Part shown: piece after piece, positions 1 through 15,092 of the stretch
How positions within the stretch are numbered: the first letter of the stretch is position 1
How the letters are laid out: each line of letters begins with the position of its first letter
Program-made: the position numbers and the translations under genes
Origin: Chelativorans alearensis
GTDB lineage: Bacteria > Pseudomonadota > Alphaproteobacteria > Rhizobiales > Rhizobiaceae
Length of the DNA stretch: 64,000 nt
Assembly: GCF_010993735.1 (NCBI RefSeq)
Contig: NZ_WQNI01000002.1
Location: 186,001-250,000, forward strand
Reading direction: 5' to 3'
Notes under the pieces: model-generated
The model's database searches: none
What the model was told of the DNA's origin: nothing
The model's input: the letters and a program-made list of their open reading frames with translations, nothing else

Positions 1-1
1 C

Positions 2-424
2 CGCGCGATCGCCCGCATACACGAATTGGTCAACGAGCTTCAGGCGCCGTTCTCCGGCCTGGGCGGGGCCGACGGCGATGCCCGCGCGGCGGCCCGGGAG
101 GCAGTGGAGATCCTGATCCACCTGGTTGCGCCCTTCATGCCGCATCTGGCGGAGGAGTGCTGGGCGAGGATCGGCGGAAACAGCCTGGTCGCCGCCGGCG
201 CCTGGCCCGACTACGATGCCGATCTCGTTGTGGACAACGACATCGTGCTGCCGGTGCAGATCAACGGCAAGAAGCGTGGGGATTTGACAATCGCCCGCGA
301 CGCGGATCAAGCTGCCGTCGAAAAAGCGGTCCTCGGGCTCGATTTCGTGCAGAAGGCGCTGGGCGGCGCCGCTCCGCGCAAGGTGATCGTGGTTCCGCAA
401 CGAATCGTCAACGTCGTCGCCTGA
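2..424 (+). CDS. leuS: Leucyl-tRNA synthetase, C-terminal part (5' truncated by window edge)
   Basis: Only the last ~140 codons are present; the reading frame is open from the first bases. The segment matches the end of the LeuRS anticodon-binding domain and the small C-terminal domain: a stretch with [15 protein letters not shown], then [11 protein letters not shown] and a final [13 protein letters not shown]-like strand, which are family hallmarks. The enzyme charges tRNA-Leu in the cytoplasm. The stop codon lies 11 bases before the start of lptE, the usual leuS-lptE order of alphaproteobacteria, so the two are probably cotranscribed. Confidence 0.95.
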   Translation, partial: RAIARIHELVNELQAPFSGLGGADGDARAAAREAVEILIHLVAPFMPHLAEECWARIGGNSLVAAGAWPDYDADLVVDNDIVLPVQINGKKRGDLTIARDADQAAVEKAVLGLDFVQKALGGAAPRKVIVVPQRIVNVVA

Positions 425-435
425 GGGGTAAGCCC

Positions 436-978
436 GTGAACGCCACCATCCGCGCTCTGGCCCTGGCCGGCTCAGGCCTCCTGCTGATGATCGCCGCCGG
501 CTGCACGGTGCGGCCGATGCTGGCCGAGTATACACCCGGCACGGCGGGGCAGGAGGCGGTCGCGGAGCTCAACTCCATTTCCGTGGCGCCTGTCTCCACG
601 CGTTTTGCCCAACAGGTGCGCAATCATCTCGTTTTCCTGCTTCATGGCGGGGCCAGCGAGCCGGCGAAGCCCGAATACAAGCTCGACCTCACGGTAGCCC
701 GCGGCGTCGGCTCGTCCGTGCAGATCCAGCGCGGAAGCGAGAACGAACCGACCGCCGGCACAGTCACCCTGACGGGGCGATACCGCATCACCGACAGTGT
801 GACCGGCAAGGAGGTGGGCAACGGAACGCAACGTGTGAACGCCTTCTTCGACCGTCCGCCCCAGGAATTCGCCGTGCTGCGCGCCCAGCGCGACGCGGAG
901 GACCGGGCCGCGCGGGAGTTGGCGGAATTTATCCACCTTGCCGTGGCCCAGGATCTGGCAAGGCTGGACGTGCGCTAG
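436..978 (+). CDS. lptE: LPS-assembly lipoprotein LptE
   Basis: Predicted 180-residue outer-membrane lipoprotein. The GTG at 436 is chosen because it follows a GAGGGG ribosome site and opens directly into a signal peptide; the open frame further upstream only overlaps leuS. A lipobox ending in AAGC puts the acylated cysteine near residue 23. The body fits the short LptE fold, with family wording such as ISVAPVSTRFAQQVRNHL and a C-terminal helix rich in Arg and Ala (AQRDAEDRAARELAEFIHL). LptE plugs the LptD barrel that inserts LPS in the outer membrane. In many relatives holA follows; here it does not. Confidence 0.88.
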   Translation: MNATIRALALAGSGLLLMIAAGCTVRPMLAEYTPGTAGQEAVAELNSISVAPVSTRFAQQVRNHLVFLLHGGASEPAKPEYKLDLTVARGVGSSVQIQRGSENEPTAGTVTLTGRYRITDSVTGKEVGNGTQRVNAFFDRPPQEFAVLRAQRDAEDRAARELAEFIHLAVAQDLARLDVR

Positions 979-1102
979 GCGGGCTGTGCTATGATGCCAT
1001 CATGGCTTCAGGAAACCACATCATGTCCGCTTGTAATCGGTAGGGTCGTCATTGCGTCGTCATAGTTTTCGGTGAAACAGCCGCTAACGGAGTGCTTCGC
1101 TT

Positions 1103-2035
1103 ATGGATTTTCACACGACGCTCATGTCGGTCGCCGGAGTGCTGGGAAATCGTGTGCTCAAGCGTGACGCGCTCGCCGCAAAAGAGGCTCCGCATATCGT
1201 CGACCAGCTCATTGCGGAGCGCACCACCCATCTTTCACGGCATCCCCTGTGGCCGGTGGCGCGGCCGCTGCTCTACCGCTACTTCCATTACCGGCAGGCG
1301 CTGGCCATGGCCGACGAGATCGCCGAGCTTTCCGGCTGGGACGCTTTCACCTATATCAGCACGTTGCTTTCGCTGAATGTCTCCGCCCATGGCACGGAGA
1401 ACATCCCGGCGACGGGCGGGTTCATCCTAGCGCCGACGCACCCCACGGGCATTGCAGACGGCATCGCCGTCTTCGACCTGATGAAAGAGCGGCGGCCGGA
1501 TCTGGCCATCTTCGCCAATCGAGATGCATTGCGCGTCAATCCGCGCTTCCGCGATCTTATTATCCCGGTGGAATGGCGCCCTGGCGTGAAATCCCACGCC
1601 AAGAGCCGCGATACGCTGGAGATGACGGCGAAGTCCTTCGCCGAGGCCAAGGCCATCGTGCTGTTTCCGGCCGGTCGCATCGCCTATTGGAACGAGGACA
1701 AGCTGACCGAGCGGCCCTGGCAGCCCTCGGTGGTGGCGCTGGCGCGGCGGTACGAGGTGCCGGTAATCCCGGTCAACATCACGGCACGCAATTCGGGCCT
1801 GTTCTATCTCTTGTCCAAATACTCGGCGGAGCTGCGCGACATGACGCTGTTCCACGAGCTTCTGAACAAGAAGGGCCGCGATTTTCACATGACCATCGGC
1901 AAGCCGATCGCACCGGATCTGCTGGATGGCGAGCCGGCGGATGTCGCCGCGGCGCTTCAGGCGCATGCGCTTACCCGGCTGGCGGAGAACCCGGCGGTGG
2001 AATTTGGCGCCGGTTGTCAGCCGAGCGCAGCCTGA
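1103..2035 (+). CDS. PlsC/GPAT-like acyltransferase
   Basis: A 310-residue protein of the glycerolipid acyltransferase superfamily. Seen: a GGFILAPTHPTGIADG segment (His113, Asp119) as catalytic block I, an Asn-Arg-Asp-Ala block near 139-142, and FPAGR near 188-192 as the phosphate-binding block. His and Asp are separated by five residues (HPTGIAD) rather than the textbook four, so its exact donor and acceptor are uncertain. It probably transfers acyl chains to a glycerol-phosphate-type acceptor at the membrane. ATG at 1103 follows ACGGAG. It sits where holA is expected after lptE, and is convergent with the transaldolase gene. Confidence 0.75.
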   Translation: MDFHTTLMSVAGVLGNRVLKRDALAAKEAPHIVDQLIAERTTHLSRHPLWPVARPLLYRYFHYRQALAMADEIAELSGWDAFTYISTLLSLNVSAHGTENIPATGGFILAPTHPTGIADGIAVFDLMKERRPDLAIFANRDALRVNPRFRDLIIPVEWRPGVKSHAKSRDTLEMTAKSFAEAKAIVLFPAGRIAYWNEDKLTERPWQPSVVALARRYEVPVIPVNITARNSGLFYLLSKYSAELRDMTLFHELLNKKGRDFHMTIGKPIAPDLLDGEPADVAAALQAHALTRLAENPAVEFGAGCQPSAA

Positions 2036-2116
2036 TCTATAGCGCGTCATTCGGGAAGCCGGAGCGAAACAGATGCTGTCCGGAACCCATTCCGGAACGC
2101 AGATGTCACGGAATGG

Positions 2117-2146
2117 ATCCCGGACAAGCCTTCGGCTTTCCGGGAT
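2117..2146. repeat. Long hairpin / REP-like palindrome between convergent genes
   Basis: ATCCCGGA at 2117-2124 pairs with TCCGGGAT at 2139-2146, and AAGCC (2126-2130) with GGCTT (2134-2138) around TTC, leaving one bulged C. No T-run follows on either strand. It lies between the acyltransferase and transaldolase stops, so it may stop or protect both transcripts. The sequence resembles short palindromic repeats scattered in many alphaproteobacterial genomes; copy number in this genome cannot be judged here. Confidence 0.6.
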
Positions 2147-2167
2147 GACGACCTGCGAGAGAAGCCT

Positions 2168-2821
2168 TTACCCGATCTTCTGCCCGGTCTTTGCCCAGTC
2201 GGCGAGGAAGGCTTCCAGTCCCTTGTCGGTGAGCGGGTGCTTGACCAGGGCCTTCAGCACCGACGGCGGGACCGTCGCGACGTCGGCGCCGATGAGGGCG
2301 GCCTGCTTGACGTGGTTCATGGTGCGGATGGAGGCGGCGAGGATTTCCGTGTCGAAATCGTAGTTGTCGTAGATGGTACGGATCTCCGAGATCAGCTCCA
2401 TGCCGTCGATGCCCGTATCGTCCAGCCGGCCGATGAAGGGCGAGATGAAGGTGGCGCCGGCTTTGGCGGCAAGCAGTGCCTGGTTGGCCGAGAAGCACAG
2501 CGTGACGTTGACCTTGCGGCCGCTGCCGGTCAGCGCCTTGCAGGCCTTCAGGCCGTCCATCGTGAGCGGCACCTTGATGCAGATGTTGTCGGCGATCTCC
2601 GACAGGATGTCGGCCTCGCGCATCATCTCCTCGAATTCCACCGCCGTCACCTCGGCCGAGACAGGGCCGTCGACGATGTCGCAGATCTCCTTGGTGACCT
2701 CGAGAATGGGGCGGCCGGACTTCATGATCAGCGACGGGTTGGTGGTCACCCCGTCGAGAAGCCCGGTCTCGCTGAGCTCGCGGATTTCGTTGACGTCGGC
2801 TGTGTCGACGAAGAACTTCAT
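2168..2821 (-). CDS. tal: Transaldolase / fructose-6-phosphate aldolase (small TalC/FSA type)
   Basis: A 217-residue class I aldolase of the short transaldolase family. The start [10 protein letters not shown] is fixed by an AAGGAGA site just upstream; a longer open frame exists but would swallow the probable promoter. The Schiff-base lysine is Lys83 in CIKVPLT, with TTNPSL near 26-31 and the [11 protein letters not shown] strand after residue 105. It interconverts sugar phosphates in the non-oxidative pentose phosphate pathway, or cleaves fructose 6-phosphate; sequence alone does not separate the two. It is divergent from priA with about 105 bases between starts. Confidence 0.9.
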   Translation of the reverse strand: MKFFVDTADVNEIRELSETGLLDGVTTNPSLIMKSGRPILEVTKEICDIVDGPVSAEVTAVEFEEMMREADILSEIADNICIKVPLTMDGLKACKALTGSGRKVNVTLCFSANQALLAAKAGATFISPFIGRLDDTGIDGMELISEIRTIYDNYDFDTEILAASIRTMNHVKQAALIGADVATVPPSVLKALVKHPLTDKGLEAFLADWAKTGQKIG

Positions 2822-2874
2822 GTCTGTCTCCTTAGCTTGCTTGGCCGGGCCAGCGACGGCAGGCCGCCGCATCT

Positions 2875-2903
2875 CATCTATGCTCGGCCTTGCTCTAATC
2901 CAA
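2875..2903 (-). promoter_or_regulatory. Candidate sigma-70-type promoter for tal
   Basis: Read on the minus strand, TTGGAT (2898-2903) and TAGATG (2875-2880) are separated by exactly 17 bases, placing a start of transcription about 45 bases before the tal ATG. The match is moderate and was found by eye. Confidence 0.35.
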
Positions 2904-2925
2904 GAATCCGGCAAGGTCACGCCTG

Positions 2926-5109
2926 ATGAAACGAGATTCGTTCCAAAAGCGCGTGATTCCCGTCATGGTGCCCATGCCGGCGGAGCGGCCCTACTCCTAT
3001 GCCGTACCCGACGGCGCGAGGGTGGAGCCGGGGGCGATCCTGCGCGTGCCGCTTGGCCCGCGCGAGGTGGCGGGCGTGGCATGGGACGGCGACGGCGAGC
3101 CGGTTGCGGCGAAGAAGCTGCGCGCGATATCGGAGGTCTTCGATTGCCCGGCCGTGCCGGCGGACATGCGCCGCTTCATCGATTGGGTGGCCGACTACAC
3201 GCTGTCGCCCCCGGGCATGGTGGCGCGTATGGTGCTGCGCGCGCCGGGCGCCTTCGACCCGGAGCCGCCGACCGAGGGGCTGCGCCTGACGGCGAACCGG
3301 CCCGACCGCATGACGGCGGCGCGCGAGCGCGTGCTCGGCTGCGTGGCCGACGGCCAGGCGTGGACGCGCTCAGGCCTGGCGCATGCGGCCGGCGTGTCGA
3401 TGAGCGTCGTCGACGGGCTTGCCGCGCAGGGCGTGTTCGAGAAGGTTGAGATCCCGCCGCGGCCGGTGGTGGCCGCGCCGGACCCCGATTTCGGACGCGC
3501 GGCACTCACCCCGGACCAGAGCGAGGCCGCAAGCCGGGTGCGCGAAAAGGCGGCGGCTGAGCACTTCAGCGTGACGCTGATCGACGGGGTGACGGGTTCG
3601 GGCAAGACCGAGGTCTATTTCGAGGCCGTGGCGGCGGCGCTTGCGAGGGGGAAGCAGGTGCTTATCCTCCTGCCGGAGATCGCGCTGACGCAGGCTTTTC
3701 TCGAACGTTTTCACGACCGCTTTGGCGCCAAGCCGGCAGAATGGCACTCCGACATCGCCCCGAGGAAGCGGGAGCGCGTGTGGCGGCAGGTGGCCGAGGG
3801 GCAGGTGCGCGTGGTGGCGGGCGCACGCTCGGCGCTCTTCCTGCCGTTTAAGGAACTCGGGCTGATCGTCGTCGACGAGGAGCACGACCCGGCCTACAAG
3901 CAGGAGGATAGGGTTTTCTACAACGCCCGCGATATGAGCGTGGTGCGTGGGCATCTGGGCAATTTTCCCGTGGTTTTGGCCTCGGCCACGCCATCGCTCG
4001 AAAGCCGGGTGAACGCCGACCAGGGGCGCTACGAGCGTATCCTTCTGCCGGCTCGCTTCGCGGATGCGGCGCTGCCGGAGCTTCGCGCCGTCGACATGCG
4101 CAAGGCGCCGCCGGCGCGCGGCGGATTCTTGTCGCCGGTGCTCATCGAAGCGATGGCGCAGACAATCGAGCGCAAGGAACAGGCGCTGCTCTTCCTCAAC
4201 CGCCGAGGCTATGCGCCGCTGACGCTCTGCCGCGTGTGCGGGCACCGCTTCCAGTGCCCCAACTGTTCGAGCTGGCTGGTGGAGCATCGCTTCCGCCGTC
4301 AGCTTGTCTGCCACCATTGCGGCTATCACGAACAGCAGCCGGAGGCCTGCCCCGAATGCGGTACGCTCGACCATCTGGCGGCCTGCGGCCCCGGCGTCGA
4401 GCGCATCGCGGAGGAAGTGGACCGGCACTTCCCCGAGGCGCGCACGATCGTCCTGTCGTCGGACCTGATGGGCGGTGTAAAACGGCTCCGGCTGGAGCTG
4501 GAGGCCATCGCCGAGGGCGAGGCCGACATCGTGGTGGGCACGCAGCTGGTCGCCAAGGGGCACAATTTTCCGTTGATGACGCTGGTCGGTGTGGTGGACG
4601 CCGATCTGGGGCTTGCCAACGGCGACCCGCGGGCGGCCGAGCGTACCTTTCAGCTCTTGAGCCAGGTTACGGGCCGGGCCGGCCGCTTCGGCAAGAAGAG
4701 CACCGGCCTTCTGCAGACTTACCAGCCGGAGCACCCGGTGATGCAGGCGCTGGTCTCCGGCGATGCCGAGACCTTCTATGAACGCGAGATCGCCGAGCGC
4801 GAGCGCGCCGGTCTGCCGCCTTTCGGCCGGCTGGCAGCGCTGATCGTCAGCGCCGCCACGCGGGTGGAGGCCGAAAGCCATGCCCGCGCCCTGCGCCGGT
4901 CAGCCCCCGCAGCCAGCGAGATCGAGGTTCTGGGCCCGGCGGAGGCGCCGCTGGCGCTGGTCGCCGGGCGGCACCGCTTCCGGCTCCTGGTACAGGGACC
5001 GCGGCGCGCCGACCTGCAGGCGTATCTGCGCCGGCTAATCGCGGCGGCACCGCGACCGCGCGGTTCGGTGCGAGTGCAGGTGGATATCGATCCGCAGAGT
5101 TTTTTATAA
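2926..5109 (+). CDS. priA: Primosomal protein N' (replication restart helicase PriA)
   Basis: A 727-residue superfamily 2 helicase that reloads the replisome at stalled forks. Seen in order: N-terminal DNA-binding region, Walker [10 protein letters not shown] near 221-229, DEEH Walker B box near 316, the Cys-rich zinc modules between about 435 and 480 (CRVCG, CPNCS, CHHCG, CPECG: eight cysteines) inserted in the helicase core, and the conserved [13 protein letters not shown] and QVTGRAGR motifs in the second RecA lobe. Length and architecture are normal. In alphaproteobacteria priA commonly lies just before the F1 ATP synthase operon, as it does here. Confidence 0.95.
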   Translation: MKRDSFQKRVIPVMVPMPAERPYSYAVPDGARVEPGAILRVPLGPREVAGVAWDGDGEPVAAKKLRAISEVFDCPAVPADMRRFIDWVADYTLSPPGMVARMVLRAPGAFDPEPPTEGLRLTANRPDRMTAARERVLGCVADGQAWTRSGLAHAAGVSMSVVDGLAAQGVFEKVEIPPRPVVAAPDPDFGRAALTPDQSEAASRVREKAAAEHFSVTLIDGVTGSGKTEVYFEAVAAALARGKQVLILLPEIALTQAFLERFHDRFGAKPAEWHSDIAPRKRERVWRQVAEGQVRVVAGARSALFLPFKELGLIVVDEEHDPAYKQEDRVFYNARDMSVVRGHLGNFPVVLASATPSLESRVNADQGRYERILLPARFADAALPELRAVDMRKAPPARGGFLSPVLIEAMAQTIERKEQALLFLNRRGYAPLTLCRVCGHRFQCPNCSSWLVEHRFRRQLVCHHCGYHEQQPEACPECGTLDHLAACGPGVERIAEEVDRHFPEARTIVLSSDLMGGVKRLRLELEAIAEGEADIVVGTQLVAKGHNFPLMTLVGVVDADLGLANGDPRAAERTFQLLSQVTGRAGRFGKKSTGLLQTYQPEHPVMQALVSGDAETFYEREIAERERAGLPPFGRLAALIVSAATRVEAESHARALRRSAPAASEIEVLGPAEAPLALVAGRHRFRLLVQGPRRADLQAYLRRLIAAAPRPRGSVRVQVDIDPQSFL

Positions 5110-5184
5110 CCGCAGCGTACGGCATGTTGGCGGCGGCATCCGAACCGGCTAAGGCGTCAACGGCGCAGATGGAGGGCACATCCA

Positions 5185-5580
5185 ATGGATTTCGCATTTC
5201 CCTGGCCCTACAGCCAGGGCGAATGGCTGGCTTGGGGGGCTGCCGTCTTCACGGCTCTTCTCGGCCTTGTCGCAATGTTTGCTCCGCGGCTCAGCCTGCG
5301 GGCGCTGAGGCTGCGTGCGGTGGAGCGTCATCCCGAGGCGCTGTCGGAATCGCGTTCTCTGCTGGGCGGCTTTTATGTCGGTATCGGCCTGTCGGCGATC
5401 CTGTTCGCGCAGCCGCTGATCTACATGACGTTGGGGATTGCCTGGGCGCTGGCCGCTTTCGGGCGGATCGTCTCCATGATGTCGGATAGGGGCGGTACGC
5501 TTTTCAACTGGATCGCTCTTCTCGTCATGTTGGCGCTGGCCGCGCTGCCGCTGGCTTTCGCGCTCGGTTTCATTCGCTGA
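5185..5580 (+). CDS. Small integral membrane protein (DUF4345-like)
   Basis: A 131-residue protein with about four hydrophobic segments (roughly 13-30, 55-72, 73-90 and 107-130) and a basic loop near 33-50 (RLSLRALRLRAVERH). It has no catalytic motif. It resembles DUF4345-type four-helix membrane proteins, and genes of this sort are found between priA and atpH in related genomes. One rhizobial family at this place has been named a phage-infection protein, but I cannot confirm the match. Function unknown. Confidence 0.7.
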   Translation: MDFAFPWPYSQGEWLAWGAAVFTALLGLVAMFAPRLSLRALRLRAVERHPEALSESRSLLGGFYVGIGLSAILFAQPLIYMTLGIAWALAAFGRIVSMMSDRGGTLFNWIALLVMLALAALPLAFALGFIR

Positions 5581-5647
5581 TCAGGCCTTCCCGCGCGCGC
5601 CTGCGTGCATGCGACAAAGGTGCCGCCACTCCTTGGGCGCGCGCGTG

Positions 5648-5676
5648 TTGCGAGTCCCGTAAGCCTGTGCTAGACG
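5648..5676 (+). promoter_or_regulatory. Weak candidate promoter for the atp operon
   Basis: TTGCGA at 5648-5653 and TAGACG at 5671-5676 are 17 bases apart within the 236-base gap before atpH. The gap is otherwise featureless to me. The match to an alphaproteobacterial promoter is partial and found by eye. Confidence 0.25.
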
Positions 5677-5815
5677 GCAAACGGCTTTCGACCGGGGGAC
5701 GGCGGCGCCCGTTCCCTCGGGTTGAGAAACTATCAACAAGGTCAGAGATTTAGCCCGAGTCTCGCACTCCAGCGTCAAATCTCGTGACCCCCAAGCTGCG
5801 GGAAGAGGCCATTTG

Positions 5816-6375
5816 GTGGCACAGTCTGGCTCGATGATCTCCGGGGTGGCGGGACGCTATGCGCTTTCGCTGTTCGAACTGGCGCAGGAATCGAACGCGA
5901 TTCCGCAGGTCGAAGAGGACCTCGGCCGTTTCGAGGCCATGCTGGAGGGAAGTGAAGACCTTCAGCGGCTGATCAAAAGCCCCGTCTTTTCCGCCGACGA
6001 GCAGTTCAAGGCTGTCGACGCCGTTCTCACCAGGACGAAGATCGGCGGGCTGGTCGGCAATTTCCTGCGTGTCGTGGCCAAGAACCGGCGGCTGTTCGCA
6101 GTGCCGCAGATGATCCGCGGCTTCCGCAAGGTGGCGGCCGAGGCGCGCGGCGAGGCGGCTGCCGAGGTGGCTTCGGCGCATGCGCTGAGCGCTGCGCAGG
6201 AGCGGGGGCTGAAGGCTGCGCTCAAACAGGTCGCCGGCAAGGAAGTTACCGTAAAGGTTACGGTCGATCCCTCGCTGCTCGGCGGCCTTGTCGTGAAGCT
6301 CGGCTCACGCCAGATCGATACATCGCTCAAAACAAAACTCAATTCGCTTAAGCTTGCACTGAAAGAGGTCGGCTG

Positions 6376-6376
<1 letters not shown>
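5816..6376 (+). CDS. atpH: F1F0 ATP synthase subunit delta
   Basis: About 186 residues; peripheral-stalk subunit joining F1 to the b subunits. GTG at 5816 is preferred: the AGAGG site at 5804-5808 is seven bases away, while the TTG at 5813 is too close. Family features include [15 protein letters not shown] near the N-terminus and the C-terminal [18 protein letters not shown] signature. Its TGA overlaps the atpA ATG by one base, so translation is coupled. First gene of the F1 operon; the F0 genes are elsewhere, as is usual in this order. Confidence 0.95.
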
Positions 6377-7905
<1,529 letters not shown>

Positions 7906-7924
7906 GGCTGAAAGGCAGCGAAGC

Positions 7925-8362
7925 GTGAGCACCGCAACCCAACCAGGCTACGGAGCGTCGCTTTCTCTCGCCGATGCACGGCGGATTGCGGACGCGGCCA
8001 GCCAGACGGCGCTTGCAAAGGGCATGCCGTCGGTGATTGCGGTGGTCGATGTCGGCGGGCATCTCGTGCTTCAGGAAAGGCTCGACGACACGCAGTTCGG
8101 CAGCATCCGCGTGGCGGAGGCCAAGGCGCGCTCGGCGGTGGCGTTCAAGCGTCCGACAAAGGTTTTCGAGGAAAGCCTGGCGCACACGCCTCGCATCCTT
8201 GCGTTGGATGAAGCAATGCCTGTGGATGGCGGCTTTCCGCTCATCGTGGGTGGAGAGATCGTCGGCGGCATCGGCGCGGCGGGAGCGACACCGGACGAGG
8301 GCGCGGAAATCGCGCTGGCCGGCGTAAACGCATTGACTTCGGCGGCAGCCGGTAAGGACTAG
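7925..8362 (+). CDS. GlcG/HbpS-like heme-degrading family protein inside the atp operon
   Basis: A 145-residue protein of the Haem_degrading (GlcG/HbpS, DUF336) family. The family core is clear: LSLADARRIADAA, VIAVVDVGGHLVL near 38-50, SIRVAEAKARSA, and a C-terminal GGFPLIVGGEIVGGIGAAG followed by DEGAEIALAGV. No signal peptide, so cytoplasmic. GTG at 7925 follows GGCAGCG-type purines and lies 19 bases after atpA; the stop is nine bases before atpG. It must therefore be cotranscribed with F1 genes. Relatives bind heme or cofactors or accompany glycolate oxidase; the actual role here is unknown. Confidence 0.82.
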   Translation: MSTATQPGYGASLSLADARRIADAASQTALAKGMPSVIAVVDVGGHLVLQERLDDTQFGSIRVAEAKARSAVAFKRPTKVFEESLAHTPRILALDEAMPVDGGFPLIVGGEIVGGIGAAGATPDEGAEIALAGVNALTSAAAGKD

Positions 8363-8371
8363 GGTATTCGA

Positions 8372-9253
8372 ATGGCTTCACTGAAAGACCTTCGCAACCG
8401 GATCGCCTCCGTCAAGGCGACGCAGAAGATCACCAAGGCGATGCAGATGGTCGCCGCGGCGAAGCTGCGTCGTGCCCAGGAGGCGGCCGAGGCCGCGCGC
8501 CCTTACGCCACGCGCATGGGCGTGGTGCTCGCCAATGTGACGAGCACCGTCTCGGGCACGGATGCGCCGCCGCTGATGGCCGGCACCGGCAAGGACGACA
8601 CCCACCTTCTGGTCGTGGCGACCGCGGAGCGCGGGCTTTGCGGCGGCTTCAACAGCCAGATCGCCAAGCTGGCGCGCGAGCATGCGCGCGAATTAATCGC
8701 CAACGGCAAGCAGGTGAAGATCCTCACCGTCGGCAAGAAGGGTTTCGATATCCTGCGCCGCGACTTCAGCGAGCTCATCATCGACCGCGTGGAGCTTCGC
8801 GAGGTCAAGCAGATCGGCTTCGCCAACGCCGACGCCATTGCCAGGAAGGTGATCGGGCTGTTCGACGAGGGCCAGTTCGACGTCTGCACGCTGTTCTATT
8901 CCGAGTTCAAGTCGGTCATCAGCCAGGTGCCGACGGCACTGCAGATCATCCCCGCCGCCGTTTCGGTGGACGAGGAAGCGGAGGAGGTCGCCGGCGGGGC
9001 GGTCTATGAATACGAGCCGGAAGCGGCGGCGATCCTGGCGGACCTCATCCCGCGCAATATTGCCGTGCAGGTGTTCCGCGCGCTGCTCGAGAACGCTGCA
9101 GGCGAGATGGGCGCCAAGATGACAGCGATGGACAATGCGACGCGCAATGCGGGCGACATGATCGACAAGCTGTCGATCACCTACAACCGCCAGCGCCAGG
9201 CGCAGATCACCAAGGAACTGATCGAAATCATTTCGGGCGCGGAAGCGCTCTAG
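8372..9253 (+). CDS. atpG: F1F0 ATP synthase subunit gamma
   Basis: A 293-residue central-stalk subunit. N-terminal [36 protein letters not shown]-type helix (rotor shaft), the [12 protein letters not shown] core motif near residue 87, and the C-terminal helix ending in [24 protein letters not shown] are all canonical. It turns inside the alpha3beta3 hexamer. It starts nine bases after the GlcG-like gene and is followed by atpD after 22 bases. Confidence 0.98.
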   Translation: MASLKDLRNRIASVKATQKITKAMQMVAAAKLRRAQEAAEAARPYATRMGVVLANVTSTVSGTDAPPLMAGTGKDDTHLLVVATAERGLCGGFNSQIAKLAREHARELIANGKQVKILTVGKKGFDILRRDFSELIIDRVELREVKQIGFANADAIARKVIGLFDEGQFDVCTLFYSEFKSVISQVPTALQIIPAAVSVDEEAEEVAGGAVYEYEPEAAAILADLIPRNIAVQVFRALLENAAGEMGAKMTAMDNATRNAGDMIDKLSITYNRQRQAQITKELIEIISGAEAL

Positions 9254-9269
9254 CGGATCGAAGAGGTAG

Positions 9270-10868
<1,599 letters not shown>

Positions 10869-10940
10869 CGCGCAGGCTGAACATTGAATAGCGGCCGAAG
10901 GCGGAACCCGCCTCGGCCGAACCTCACTCGGTAGGACGTC

Positions 10941-11345
10941 ATGGCTCAAGCTTTCAAATTCGAACTGGTCTCGCCCGAGCGGTTGCTCGTTTCCGAGGAC
11001 GTCGAGTATGTCGTTATTCCCGGTACGGAAGGCGAGATGACCGTAATGGCCAACCACGCTCCGACCATGACCAACATCAAGCCGGGCGTGATCACCGTTG
11101 CGCGCGAGGGCAGGGAAGACCGTTATGTCGTCTTCGGCGGCTTTGCGGACGTTCTGCCCGATGGCTGTACGCTGCTGGCGGAATCGGCGATGCATGTCGA
11201 TGACATCGACCGTGAGGATGTTGCGCGCCGTATCCAGGAAGCGCGAGAGGACGTCGAAGACGCCAAGGACGACGAGGCGCGTACGAAGGCGGAGGAATTC
11301 CTCGCCCAGCTCACCACGCTGGAACGTGCGATACTGCCGGCGTGA
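10941..11345 (+). CDS. atpC: F1F0 ATP synthase subunit epsilon
   Basis: A 134-residue subunit of the central stalk. The N-terminal beta-sandwich has FELVSPERLLVSEDVEYVVIPGTEGEMTV-type wording and the FGGFADVLPDG loop, followed by a C-terminal helical hairpin rich in Asp, Glu and Arg (roughly 88-130) that can inhibit ATP hydrolysis. Last gene of the F1 operon, followed by a terminator. Confidence 0.96.
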   Translation: MAQAFKFELVSPERLLVSEDVEYVVIPGTEGEMTVMANHAPTMTNIKPGVITVAREGREDRYVVFGGFADVLPDGCTLLAESAMHVDDIDREDVARRIQEAREDVEDAKDDEARTKAEEFLAQLTTLERAILPA

Positions 11346-11369
11346 GGCCGATTGCACGGAAGTTGAAAG

Positions 11370-11396
11370 GGCCGGCCGTTGCGCCGGCCTTTTTCT
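11370..11396 (+). terminator. Rho-independent terminator of the atp operon
   Basis: GGCCGGC (11370-11376), loop CGTTGC, GCCGGCC (11383-11389), then TTTTTC and more T. It lies 25 bases after the atpC stop. Confidence 0.85.
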
Positions 11397-11510
11397 TTTT
11401 CCGGCTGTTTCTGCCGATTGCGAAACAAAACGCCCTAGATGCTGGTTGGTGCGGAGGGCTGCACCGCACCTGAATGTACAGGGCAGCGACACCGAGCAAG
11501 GAGAGACGAT

Positions 11511-12032
11511 ATGCGAGTGACGGCCACGGCCATACTGGCGGCGCTGCTGCCGCTTTCTCACGCTTCTGCGCAGGAGAACGGGAAGAGCCTTTCAGCCAAC
11601 ATGATCGATCCCGAAGAGCGGGAGGTCGGCACGGTGACGTTCAACGAAACGGCCTCGGGGATGGTGCACATCGTCGTCGAGATGACGGACCTGCCTCCCG
11701 GCCCGCATGGCTTCCACGTCCATGAAACGGGCACGTGCAACGTCGGGGATGGCTTCGCATCGGCGGGCGGCCATTACGCCGGCGACAGGGAGCACGGCGT
11801 CTTGAGCGAAGGAGGACCGCATCCGGGCGATCTGCCCAATGTGAATGTCGGACAGGACGGCGTCTTGAGGGTGGAGTTCTTCACCGACCGGGTGTCGGTA
11901 AGCGAAGACGGTGAAAACCCGCTACAGGACGATGACGGTTCGGCCGTCGTGGTGCACGCCGATCCAGACGACTACGGCAGCCAGCCTTCCGGCGAGGCGG
12001 GGGACCGGATTGCCTGCGGGGTGATCGAGTAA
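11511..12032 (+). CDS. sodC: Periplasmic Cu/Zn superoxide dismutase
   Basis: A 173-residue enzyme that dismutes superoxide outside the cytoplasm. ATG at 11511 follows AAGGAGAG and opens into a signal peptide (cleavage near SHASA-Q, ~20). Metal ligands are visible: His69 and His71 in GFHVH, bridging His88 in GGHY, His95, His104 and Asp107 in GPHPGDLPN, and His149 in VVVHA. Cys76 (GTC) and Cys169 (IACGVI) form the conserved disulfide. Convergent with acnA, with a shared hairpin between them. Confidence 0.95.
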   Translation: MRVTATAILAALLPLSHASAQENGKSLSANMIDPEEREVGTVTFNETASGMVHIVVEMTDLPPGPHGFHVHETGTCNVGDGFASAGGHYAGDREHGVLSEGGPHPGDLPNVNVGQDGVLRVEFFTDRVSVSEDGENPLQDDDGSAVVVHADPDDYGSQPSGEAGDRIACGVIE

Positions 12033-12074
12033 TTAAGGCTCCGGGCGTCAAGGCCAGCCGCACCTATAAAACAA

Positions 12075-12105
12075 GAAAGCCGCCGGGGGCCGGCGGCTTT
12101 CTTTC
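12075..12105. terminator. Bidirectional terminator between sodC and acnA
   Basis: GAAAGCCGCCGG pairs with CCGGCGGCTTTC around a GGG loop. T-runs follow on the plus strand (TTTCTTTC), and the A-run before it gives T on the minus strand, so it can end both convergent genes. Confidence 0.8.
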
Positions 12106-12122
12106 TGGATCCGTGCTGTGAG

Positions 12123-14816
<2,694 letters not shown>

Positions 14817-15092
14817 GAGCGATCCTATCCTAGTCTGTTCATCCGAAACGGGAACGGACTCCTGAGGCGACAGGCGCGTAGGTGCGGGTGCGATCATTTC
14901 CGCTGTCCGCTCCCCTGCGTCCCGGCCGGTCAAGGCGGCGCGCGCGCGGGTATCGGCACAAAGTGACACGCCGACCGCTGGCGTGGTTGTCCGGGATATA
15001 GAGAATTTCGTAGAAGAGTTCCATACCGAGTTTCGTGAAACTTTCCCGTTGTCGATTTCCAAGGACATCCATTGCCGGACGGACAAAAAACA

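Noticed and set aside
1249-2148. 299-codon plus-strand open frame overlapping the acyltransferase
   Set aside because: It is in another frame of the gene at 1103-2035, is rich in Gly, Arg and Ala, and has no family features.
14817-15071. Irr/RirA iron-responsive site in the acnA-ccmA gap
   Set aside because: A loose TTCTA/TAGAG pattern is visible near 15000, but it does not fit either consensus well enough to call.
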